Origin: Hsuehochloa calcarea
Lineage: Eukaryota > Streptophyta > Magnoliopsida > Poales > Poaceae
Assembly (NCBI GenBank): GCA_036346395.1
Contig: CM070594.1
Location: forward strand, 14,665,385-14,729,384
Length of the DNA: 64,000 bases
Direction of reading: 5' to 3'
Shown: in pieces, positions 10,869-23,125 of the stretch
Position numbering within the stretch: the stretch's first letter is position 1
How the letters are laid out: the number at the start of each line of letters is the position of its first letter
Notes under the pieces: generated by a model
Database searches by the model: none
Told to the model about the DNA's origin: nothing
Seen by the model: the letters and a program-made list of their open reading frames with translations, nothing else
Translations under genes and position numbers: made by a program

Positions 10869-11049
10869 TTAAAAATTAGATACATGTATTATTCACTGTA
10901 GCAGAATGTTTTTATGTGGGCGCAGTTCCCGGTTCCAAGTAAAATGTATACGAGCAAAATCTCATTCAAAAAAAAAAAAGAAAAGGCCCCGGGAGTGAGA
11001 GTTAACGAAACAGAGTCCCAGTCTGAATCCCTATCCCAACCCAACCCCG

Positions 11050-14000
11050 ATGGTTCCAGGAATCGCCCCCAATCCGGCGGCGCCGATGGCCGCACAGCCG
11101 AAGCCGCGGCACATGTTCGTGCTCGGCATCGGGTTCGTCGGCCGCTACGTCTCGGAGCGCCTCCTCTCTCAGGGATGGTGAGTCAGCCGGCCGTCGCTTC
11201 CAACCCCCACCCCCGCCCCCTTCCTTGCTCCTCCGTTCCACCGCTTCTCATCGAGGGGTATCGATGCGAACCAAAACCACCCCGCTCCATCTCCAGTTTC
11301 CAAGTCCCACCTCCGTGGTGGACTTACCTTATACCATGATCGACGCTGCTGTTGCCATCTGGTCCTCCCGACTCCCGAGTCCTGATTTTGTGACTGGGTG
11401 AATGATGCAGGCGGGTGTCTGGGACGTGCACCAGTGCTGCCAAGAAGATGGAGCTCGAGATGCTGGGCGTGAATGCGTTCGTCTTCGATACCAGAAGGAG
11501 CAGGTACGGGTTCTTGCTGGTGTTCTTGTTCTTCTTCCTTCAAGGATTGTTGCACAATATACTAGTTGCCAAGCTTCAGCCGTAGCCCAGTAGTCAGAAG
11601 CATAGATGAATTTGATGCACTAGGGTGGATTTTATGTATCCTGGATTGAATTATGTGAACTAGCTACTTAACTAGAGTGGAGATACTCTAATTGCTAACA
11701 AGATGCTCAACCCACCACCAGCAACAAGTAGCCAAGTAGCAATACCACTGCGTGCAAAGAACATAGGGGCAAAATCCCGTAGCATTGCTTTGTGACAGCT
11801 GAACCAGCGAAACAAGCACCTGTTTTTCTTTAAACATTAACTTTCTTTTTGTAAAATTGCAACTCATATTGCCTAAGCACATGAGCCAAAATGTTTGCTA
11901 AGAACTGCGGTAATGTCCATCTTTTTGTAACTAATTGCTTGCACTAAACATCCTTTTATATAATGCAATACTTTTGATATAGCAGATTGGCTAATTATTC
12001 AAGGAAGGTCATTTGCGTACCATTAAACTTTTGTATCAGACTCCATTCTCTTGTAAATTTCATGATGATGCTTGTGTTCTGATGTCTACCATCCCTCATT
12101 GTTGTCCGGCCTGTGTTGCCCTATGCACTCTTGCTCCTGTGTGTGGGTGCGGTGATTTTTGTGTTCCTATACACGAATCCTTATGTTTTTGAATGAATTT
12201 TTATGTGATTACCTATGACTATGTCAATTCCAGTCTGGCAAATCTTCATACTTTGCAAGATGCAACTCATTTGCTCATCTCCATTCCACCCATCCCTGGA
12301 ATTGGTGATCCTGTACGTTGTCAATTATTCATTGCTCAAGTCAGTTGGATTGACTTGAATGCTATCTGAATTTAACTTCGTGGTTATTTGCATCTAATAC
12401 CTTCTGCAGTTGCTTTCTTCACCTGCTGACCTGCAAAGAACACTGAATGATGGTAATCTTCAATGGTTATGTTACCTTTCTTCAACAAGTAAGTTCACAT
12501 ATTGTATGTACCTCTAGTATGAATTTCTGCTCTTTGTTTGTAGCATCATCTTGTATGTTAGTTATCGGCAAATCTATGGTGCGCCTAGGCGCGCTATAGT
12601 CTTACTGCACGCCGGTTTTCATTGGTCTGATCAAGCGAAGCTGCATTGCACACACGTTCTTCTGTGGTCCGCATGAGACTGCACTCTGTGCTCCCCTATG
12701 GCTGCACCATGTCCATTGTTGCCATCTCATGCACCCAGTCCAGCCATCTGTGCTACTCGCATAGGGGAACACGCCAAGATGAAAAAACAGGAGGCATAAT
12801 CATTGCTATTGGGATTAATCAGTAATAATCATTGCTATTGGGATTAATCAGTAATCACATCACATAAGTGCAGCCCTAGCAAACGAACTAACCATCCACT
12901 GCTGCTTAATAACGCTTGGCTGCATGATTTACTAGAACTCAACTTAGAGAGCACAATATAGCACACTTCGCATGAGTTGCTTTCCTTACTTTAGGCCTTT
13001 GCTGTGAAATTCCTACATTTCAAACAGGTCTTTGCTGTCCGTTTGGGGATTATAGATGGAGAGTGGTGAGGATGGGGAACATTGGCAACTTATTGTTATG
13101 GGCCATATGAAAACTTACAGAACTTCTGGGTGGTAATCTGTTAAAACTTAAAATTGTAGACGGTATCGTAGGTGTAAATGATGGTGGTGCCTTTTTTTTC
13201 AAATTCACAAAAAACAGATGATTAATATTTGAACTTAGGCTGGTAATTTGCTCAAACTGCTGATGGTAACTTAGGGTCCAACTGATAATAATTTTTGAAC
13301 CTTTTCAAATTAGAAAATTATGGTTATTTTGAACTTTGGTTGATAATTTGTCAAAACTGTAAATGGTCACTCTGGGTCCAACTGATGGTAAAATTTTGAA
13401 ATTTTTACAAATTCACAAAATGATGATTATTTAGAACTTAGGGTGATAATTTGTTAAAATTGTAGATGGCAACTTAGAGTCTAACATGATGGTAATTTTT
13501 GACTTTTTACAAACTCAAACTGATGGTAATTCGACTTAGTGTGGTAATTTGTTGAAACTATTGATGGTAACTTAAGGTCCAACTGATGGCAATTTTTGAG
13601 CTTTTACAGACTCACAAACTGATAGTATTATTCGACTTAGCGTGGTAATTTGTTAAAACCATAGGTGGTAACTTAAGGTCCCAACTGATGGTAATGCTTG
13701 AATGTTTACAAATTGGTCATAATATTCGACTAAGAGTGGTAATATTTGTTTAAACTGCACATGCTATTTAGGGTCCTACTGATGGTATTTTTTGAACTTT
13801 TACAAACCCACGAACTAATTGTAATATTCGACTTTGGGTGGTAAGTTTTTAAAACTGGAGATGGTAACTCGGTGCCCAATTGATGGTTATTTGTAAACTT
13901 TTACAAATTGATGGTGATATTAGACCTAGGGTAGTAATTTGTTAAACTACAGATGGTTACTTGGGGGTGCAAGTGATGGTAATCTTTGAACTCACCACTC

Positions 14001-16084
14001 ATAATTTTTGTTGTTGTGTGAAGTGCATTTTAATTTTCTCATAGTGGATGTCAATATCCCGGTGATTCATAATGTAGAAAGCAATGGCATTGTTTTCTTT
14101 TTTTTCTTCTTTATGGTTTCTAGAACTCCATTTCATTTTGGCTGTTGTAATGATGGAGAGAATAAGTTTACAGATGCTTTTTTTTTCTGTTCATTGTCAA
14201 GGGTAATGAGTAGCTGTTATTATGTGTGTTTTGTCGGGGGAATTAATAGCATGGGTGTCAGGTTTTCAAAACCGGCAAGGATGTAGTCGCGAGTAGCATC
14301 GACACCTTGATGCGCACCTAGGCGTGCGGTAGTCGCTCCCGTTAGTTTTGGGTGAAATTGATTGCCAACATTTCAAAATTTGCCAGTGCACCGAATTATT
14401 TAACATGGAGTAGTTAAATGAACTAGTATTGATGGTTTACACTTTTACTTAAGTATTCCGTTATGCTATGAATATGCTAAGAGCTGCAACTTGTTACAGA
14501 CTGCTGCTTCCTTACTTTTCTTGTGCAATTACTGTAAGCTGCAACGTGTTACAGACAGCTTTGTCCTTACTTTTCTCGTGCAATTATTGTAAATTCACAC
14601 TGCCAATATTACATTAGCCAGTGACTATGAAACAGGTTGGCAACAGTGTTAAGGTGCATTAATACACATTTAGTGCCTATAGTTGCATTCGAGGACCCTT
14701 ACGCGATTTACACACTGCAGCCCTGTAGATACACTAGAATATCTATTTCTTTACACTTGTCAAGTACGTTAGCTTCCACTTTTCAGGTTAGCTTGGTAAA
14801 GAACATCTCAAGACAACGTGTAAACAAACCGAGAAAGAATTTCTCCCATACAACTACCTTGTAATTCCTTTTTTTTCAGGTGTATACGGTGATTGTGGTG
14901 GTGCATGGGTTGATGAGGAGTAAGAGACTGAGTAGTATTGTGTATATGTGTTTTTGGAATACGTTTTTTTACAGAAAGCTGAAGAAACTGCTCTACATGC
15001 AGTCATACAGTGAACCCAAAGAGCGAGTCTGCCAAGTTAAGATATGCTGCCGAAAAAGGATGGTTGAATCTTATAGACGAGCTGGATCTGTCAGCCTTTA
15101 TATTTCGTTTGGGTGGGATATATGGGCCTGGAAGAAGGTTTTAGTCTTCTAATACTTCAACCCGTTTGACTATTTTTTAATTTCTAATCAAATAATTAAG
15201 TGAATCCAGAAATGCAAGATTTGGCAACGGACATTCTGATTACACGATATGAAACTTTCTGAAAAATGAAAGGTTTACAACATTTTATCATGATCAATTT
15301 CTACCTTCTGAAAGAAATGACCAAACAATGTAATGGATGAACGACAGGAAAATTTATTCATTGGAGACGTTGCAGTCCCCCTGATATTTGTTTTCTGAAA
15401 ACACCAGTATGGTGAATCATCTTTGACCCCTATTGCATTGATCATTGTTGATTGCTGCAGTGCTCTGGACACCATAGCTAAGAGCAAATCTTTGTCACAA
15501 GGACAAAAATTGAGGGAGTCCAAGCAGTACACCGCACGAATCCATGTGGCTGACATCTATCAGGCTATCCTGGCTAGCATGAGCTTCAGCTGTGCAAGGT
15601 TTCTGTTCTCATGCCTGCACAACCACTTCAGTTCTTTGCAATTGCTTCAGCCTTGAAGCGTATTTTCAAACTCCATTTCAAACCGTGTTACATTGCATGG
15701 CTCAAAAGCGAGACTGCACCACCAAGAAATTTTTTTCCGAGACCCACTGAAATTGGAGATACCTTTGGAGGCTGATAATTGATTTCCAATTTCCTTTCCA
15801 GGAAAACATACAATGTGGTGGATGATGACCCTGCCCCAAGAGCCGAGGTTTTCGCATTTGCTCGGAGCTTGATAGAGGGAAGATATCCTGATTTAACAAC
15901 AGATTCCGCAGGATCAAACAGTCAGGATAGAATTATAACCGCCGAGAAACGGGTCTCTAATGCTCGGTTGAAACAGGAACTTGGCATTAGGCTTCTTCAC
16001 CCGTCCTATAGATCAGGGCTGCAGAGTATTTTTTATTCTTGGCTAGCCGAGTCTACTCTTCCGAAAGGAATGTGTGATGTTTAG
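11050..16084 (+). CDS. YeeZ-like NAD(P)-binding Rossmann-fold (extended SDR/epimerase-like) protein, 324 aa, 8 exons
   Basis: Exons: 11050-11177, 11411-11503, 12234-12312, 12410-12488, 14880-14919, 15003-15137, 15461-15598, 15802-16084. All junctions are GT/AG and phases join without a break (975 nt including TAG). The start gives MVPGIAPNPAAP, then the nucleotide-binding glycine motif in VLGIGFVGRYVSERL. Later landmarks are LLISIPPIPGIGDP, YLSSTSVYGDCGGAW, RLGGIYGPGR and the C-terminal YNVVDDDPAPR. The family is related to bacterial YeeZ and to a single-copy plant protein whose substrate I do not know. The SSTSVYG segment aligns with the Ser/Tyr region of SDR enzymes, but a complete YxxxK is not obvious. 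Intron 4 (12489-14879) is swollen by repeats; MITEs lie upstream and a LINE downstream. The gene looks intact and functional. Confidence 0.9.
12560..14345. mobile_element. Probable unclassified insertion in intron 4
   Basis: Both ends carry a CCTAGG-centred motif: GCGCCTAGGCGC near 12582 and GCGCACCTAGGCG near 14311. Read inverted, these resemble terminal repeats. Inside are a 27-29-bp direct duplication (about 12797-12855) and the tandem array at 13150-13990. I found no transposase and no convincing target duplication, so the boundaries are tentative. Confidence 0.4.
13150..13990 (+). repeat. Degenerate tandem array, about 8-9 units of 91-105 bp
   Basis: A unit containing GATGGTAACTTAGGGTCCAA, then TGATGGTAATTTTTGAAC, then GGTGGTAATTTGTTAAAAC recurs. 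Unit starts are near 13263, 13361, 13466, 13563, 13666, 13757, 13860 and 13951, with a weaker unit before them. Copies are well diverged, so the array is old. It is non-coding and lies inside intron 4. Confidence 0.85.
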
Positions 16085-16489
16085 CGAATTTTTGGTGCAC
16101 TGTTGCCGCACGGCTGCCGTGTGCAGCAGCGCTCTCCGTCCGCTACCGCACGGCCATCGTGTGGCAACGCCGCCACTGCCGCCACGTCCCCCTCCCTGCT
16201 CGCCTCGCCGCCATGTTAACCCGTTGCCGTATCATCACTGTGCGGCAATGCTTCACACACCGCCACGTATCGTAGGTTATGGTTAGTTAGGGTTTAGTCG
16301 GTTTCTGAAATTAGGATTTCGTGTTTGTTTGTATGAATTTTTAAATACAGCAAACAAGTTCTAAAAATTATGAAATTTTATATGGAGTCTCTGACATATT
16401 GTACTTTCTTGTATAAATTTTTCATAATTTTATTCTTTTAGAAGTTTTCTAAATAAAATTTCTAAGGAAATTAATCTTCCAACCATTTT
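16085..16489. other. 3' flank of the YeeZ-like gene
   Basis: Contains a short GC-rich stretch with repeated TGCCGCACGGC-like words (16100-16270), then AT-rich sequence. No gene is seen. It probably includes the 3' UTR. Confidence 0.4.
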
Positions 16490-18633
16490 CAAAAAAACAT
16501 TCAGCAACACTAGCAGGAGGAGATTGACAAATCTTGTAAAGCTTGTCAAATTGTACCTTCAAAGGACAATCACCAATCCACATATCTGTCCAAAATGAAA
16601 TGTTGCAACCATTCCCAATCTAAAGTCTAATACCCTTGTAAAATAAATGTTTCACTTTCTGTAGACTTTTTCAAAATTGAAAACCTTTCAAAGGAAGAGC
16701 ATCTCTAAAACAACCTGCGGGGAAGTACTTGGCCTTTATGACTTTGAACCAAAGTTCATTTTTAGCTGTATGAATCTTCCAAATCCATTTAAATAACAAA
16801 TAATCATTCATAACTCTTGTGTTTATAACCTCTAGATCTTCAAAATCTTTAGGCCTACAAACAGCTCCTCAATTCACCATATGATACTTAAATTTATCAC
16901 TAGCCCCTCTTCAGAAATGTTAATGTTGACTTTCCCCTTTGACTGAACTCATAACCATCTGAATCCACTGCTAAGAGAAACCCTTCCTCACCATCACTTC
17001 CTCCAGAAAACTCCAATGAATCTTGTCATAGTCCTTTTCAAAATCAATTTTCAGGATCACCTTTTTTTCTTTGAATGCTTAACCTCATAAACAATCTCAT
17101 GGAGAGCCACTACCACATCTAACATGTTTCTACCTTTGATAAAAGCAGACTGACATTCATTGATGAGTCTATCCACAATACCTCTCAATCTATTAGCTAA
17201 AATCTTTGTCAGAATTTTAAAACTCGCATTCAGCAAGCAGATAGGTCTGAACTGTTTAATAGTATTAGCTTATTTAAGTTTGGGAATTAGAGTAATAACT
17301 CCAAAGTTCAATCTTCAAAATTGGAAGGTAACTCTTTGATGACTTTCCAAACTTCCTCTTTAGTAAAATTTTGAACCAAAAACTCATTATCTGCTGCAGA
17401 AATTATATGCCTTCGGCTCTAGATTTCCTGAGATAAACTCACCCCTTGAATCACTTCAAAACCAAAAAGACTTTTATAGAAACCATAAATGTGATCTCTG
17501 ATATCAACTTTGTCTTTAATGGTAACCCCTTTGTGGTCCAAACTAAAGATATAATTCTTTCTCCTTCTCCCATTAGCGCAATTATGAAAAAAGGCAATAT
17601 TATCACCCCCTTGAATGATTCAATTCACATTACCCCTCTGATGCCAATGTTTCTCTTCCACCTCATAAACTAACTCCATTTTATATTCCAAATGATATCT
17701 CTGCATCCACCCTTCATCACTTAACCTTCTCCTCTCTCGCAGAATATCCAAAACTTTGATCTGCTCCAAAGCACTCTTCTTTTTCCCTTTTATAGTCCCC
17801 ATTCACATTAGCACCCCAACCTTTTAGAAAACCTCTCAGAGTTGCAATGCAACCATTCCATCTGTCCAGGGAATAAGTATTTCAGAGGCTTTACTATTAA
17901 ACTCAATCCATTTATTCTTGACCGCGTCTTTAAAGTTCTCCTGAAAAATCCATTTCTTCTCAAAGAAAAAACATCCTTTCTTCACAATTTCCCCCTCCCC
18001 AGAATAAATCAAAATAGGATTATGGTCAGAACCCATTATGACCAGACTTTCCACATGACAAAAGGGAAACTTAGCTTCACAATCAGTGGACACTAAAACC
18101 CTATCAAGATTCACCATAATGGGACACTTTTGTTTATTAGTCCAAGTGAATTTAGCACCCCTTTTTATCTCAAAAAATTTGTTGTCAGAAATAAAGTTAT
18201 TAAAAAGATTCATGAGGTTTAGATTCAAGTTAGTAGAGCTTTTGTCCGCCGTTCCCCTCATCAAGTTAAAATCCCCTAAAACCAAAGGAAGATCAGCATT
18301 TTTGCATTTCTTATCTAACTCCTCTAAGAAAGCATGGACCAGATCATGATGAGCAGGACCATACACTACTATCATCTCCCATCTGATATTAGACATTTCA
18401 TTCCTTACCACCATACTCACAAAATATTTTTCTGCATCACATTCCTCCACCTCCAAAAAAATCTTACTTCATCCCTAACAAAATACCTCCAAAATGGCTT
18501 CGAGTTGGAATCCCATGTCATTTAAAAAGGAATCACCAACCAAACTCTTGAGCTCTCCTCTCAGAAAAATCCTTCTTGATAGTTTCCTGCACTCCTACAG
18601 TATCAACCATCTCTGAACTAATAAGCTCTTTAA
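16490..18633 (-). mobile_element. L1-type LINE remnant (ORF2 endonuclease and partial reverse transcriptase)
   Basis: Minus-strand translation from 18456 to 17836 gives an apurinic-type endonuclease with VYGPAHHDLV, the GDFN motif, TWTNKQ, LDRVL and the C-terminal SDHNPIL. Further down, with stops and frameshifts, are reverse-transcriptase segments such as FIKGRNMLD (about 17140) and LKIDFEK (about 17040). The catalytic YADD segment is missing. The sequence jumps to WIWKI (about 16790) and a C-terminal WIGDCPLKVQF stretch (about 16570), indicating an internal deletion. The element is dead. Its far end continues for about 80 bp beyond the MITE at 18634-18937. Confidence 0.82.
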
Positions 18634-18937
18634 GGGCATCTCCAATGGTGTATTTATTATCGTCTCTTAACTATGCCACGTTAACAAAATTCTACGTGGA
18701 GGAGAGAGGGGGAGGAGAAAGAGCGCATATCGTCTCTTCCTGAAGAGACTGTCGTGCACGCGAAACAAGATATGATATATTAATCTACTCTAGTTGACAT
18801 GTAGCCCCGTTTCAAAGAAAAATTATAAAATATAAATGTTAGAGATTGTGCTAGAGACTATTTATTGGAGATGTTGTCTCTAAAGATGATATAGCATATA
18901 ATAAAAACAATGCTATCTCTAACTATTGGAGATACTC
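18634..18937 (+). mobile_element. Tourist/PIF-Harbinger-like MITE, copy 3, nested in the LINE
   Basis: Begins TAA then GGGCATCTCCAATGG and ends CTATTGGAGATACTC then TGA, consistent with a slightly decayed TAA target duplication. It is homologous over its length to the copies at 10068, 10551 and 30283. Confidence 0.75.
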
Positions 18938-19687
18938 TGAGTTGTGTTCTCCTTACAGCTCTCCTCAAACCTCTTATATTCCAGAAAGTGACTCATGATT
19001 TAGAACTGGTAACAACCCCCCCCCCCCTCCCCGCGCTTATTGTTCACTCTCTTGTTCAATTTGAAGCCTGTACGCACGGTGCACTTCATATTGTAAAACA
19101 AAGGAAGTATAATTATTAATGCACCTACACAGGTTACTTGTGGTCGCATAACTCATTAGTTTACATGCGGTAATATGCGTATGGCTTGTGCATATCAAAA
19201 GTAGCTGACCAAATAGCCAATATTTTATAGTCTAGCAAATATCAAAAGAAAAAAAAAAAACAATACCCGGTTCCCGAGTGCGAAACAAAAAAAACGACCA
19301 AACAGTACTTTGCAAACTCAACTCTAAATGCAAACCAGCGCTTCCTGACGAAACATTGATCTTTATTGTGTTTCTAATTATCAGCGGACAATATATACAC
19401 TCGAATTGTTGGTTAATATTCCCTTCCTTGAGTAGATATCGTTTTAGAATGTGTGCAATCAAACTTTTGAAGTTTGATCACTGATACACACAAAGCTATT
19501 TAGATTCGTTACGTTACATGTAATTAGTGGTTTTTTATCATCAAAAGTATTTCCATGTCATTGTATTTTCACTAAATTTTACTAGCATGTATAATTTAAA
19601 AAGTACTAGAAGTAAAATGTATATATTGAAGACCGAGCTAATATTCAAAACGACAAGTAAAAAAAATGATGTAGTAGCGTATACTAA
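18938..19687. other. LINE tail and intergenic DNA
   Basis: About 80 bp of LINE sequence follow the MITE, then a C-tract (about 19016-19027) and AT-rich non-coding DNA. No gene is seen. Confidence 0.45.
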
Positions 19688-20340
19688 GGGCGTCCCTAAT
19701 AGTGTCATGTCAGCCGCCGATTAGCTCTTCCATATCAGCAACGCCCTAGGTGGAAGAGAGAGAAGGGAAGTTGTCGTCCCCTCATGCAACGAGCACTACA
19801 CGCGAATGGAGACCAAAGCGACGAGCGAAAACGCTGATGGAGCGACGGCATCCACTCCCATGTGGTTTGTGGGGCCCGCTGGAGTGAAGATGCTGGCTGA
19901 GAACGAGACGACGACGACCTCCACACCTGGCGGCGACATCAACCGCGATGACGACGATCTCCCGGCGCGCCGACTGCAGTGAGGCATATCCGACCGCCAA
20001 AATGGCGCCGACGGGCTAGATCCGGGCATCGGTGGGCGGATCTGGCCGAATCCAGATGCTTCGCCGTGGTGGCCTCGGAGTCTGGCAGCGGAGACCGTTT
20101 GGGGCGTCGGTGGAGGAGAAACGGTGGTGGTGTCGATCGAGTGTGAGGGAGAGAAAGGGTGTTGGTGGGGGATGGGAGGGGGAGAGGGTGTCGGTGGGGA
20201 GAGGAGGTTGGAGGGGAGGGAGTTTATTTAAAAAATGATATTGTTGAGTGTGTTGGATGAGTTGTCTCTAGTGTTGTATTTAGCTGAGGTGGAGATGTTA
20301 GAGATAATCTAAAAGACATACTATTAAACATGCCATGCCC
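19688..20340. mobile_element. 653-bp TIR element with TAA target duplication (PIF/Harbinger-like)
   Basis: Starts GGGCGTCCCTAATAGTG and ends CTATTAAACATGCCATGCCC, flanked on both sides by TAA (19685-19687, 20341-20343). The inside is GC-rich with no intact transposase. It is distinct from the roughly 300-bp MITE family but has similar GGGC termini and target preference. Confidence 0.65.
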
Positions 20341-20343
20341 TAA

Positions 20344-21887
<1,544 letters not shown>

Positions 21888-22216
21888 TTTCCCGAGTGCC
21901 CGAAACACTCGGGAAAGTACCAAAAATACTTAGGATATCGATTCCCAAAGGTCGGCCGTCGGGAAAAAACACTCGGGATCGTTTAGTCGGGTAAAAACTG
22001 ATTTCCTGAGTGTTACACTTGGGAAAAATAACTTTCCCGAGTGTAAATCTAAACACTCGGGAAACATCCAACACTCGAGAAAAATAATTTTCTCGAGTGT
22101 AAATCTAAACACTCGGGAAACGTTCAACACTTGGGAGAATAGGTGCCACAACAGGTTTAGCCACCATAACGGAATACTTTTACCAAGTGTTGACACTCGG
22201 GAAACACTCGGGAAAG
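21888..22216. repeat. CACTA subterminal repeats, left cluster
   Basis: About 14 direct and inverted copies of a 10-12-bp motif near ACACTCGGGAAA/TTTCCCGAGTGT in about 330 bp. In CACTA elements such motifs bind the element's TNPA-like protein. Confidence 0.8.
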
Positions 22217-23125
22217 TGGGAAAAGTGACACCGACTCATTACTAGTAGTATAGCACTAAAACACACCATCCGCATCCCGAATTTACTATGTGCTACATCT
22301 AAAAAAGTGAAGAACAATCCATCTGCAGGTAGTATAGCAATACAAACTTTGTCGCTTTATCATTAAAAAGAACATATATTTTTAAAACATACGAATGAAT
22401 TGTTAGTACATACAGGTTGAAACACATATTTTGACAACGTATGAAATGAATTGTTAGCACATACAGGTTTACAAAATGACGATGCTTTCTTTTATCAACA
22501 ACCAACAAACAAACGATACAAAATCTACACCTCAGAATGTATGCGTCACCTTGTACAAAAAAAAAATAAAAAAAGAATGCAGAAGTCCAATGAACCACCT
22601 AGCGATTCAGCTGTTTCCTAGGCATCCGTTGCTCCTCTCTACAGCTGACAAAACCGAAGATCGAAATACTCAAGGTGAAAAAAACATTGAGTATACTATA
22701 AACAATCACATAAAGCAAGGTGTCAAGGAAGATAAAAGTGGGCTTGAAGCAAATAAGATAGTTAACTGCCTAACAGGTAACAACTAAGAACTATATATGC
22801 GCCTGCAGGAGAACTGCAATATTCATGCTACTTCCAAGCACCATAGATTAATTCATAGCTCAATGGCCACTGATCAGGTTGCCATAAAGATTTACTCATA
22901 ACTGTCACATAATAACATGTTCAACTGTTTAAACTGGTTGAATCGAAAAGACTACTATGGAACTCAATAACAACGAACTACTTTCTCAAACTATATAGAT
23001 CTAAGGTTGTCTACAATCCAGCAAACCTATGCCATGAGCCCATGCCAGAATGTGAGATCACTGCAAGTGATTTTTTTTTAAAAAAAATAGCGGTAAGACT
23101 GTACAGAAATTTTTTCAGATGTGCC

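Noticed and set aside
22240..22260. CATTACTAGTAG at about 22240 as the left CACTA terminus
   Set aside because: It is oriented so that the subterminal repeats would lie outside the element. The left terminus was left unresolved.
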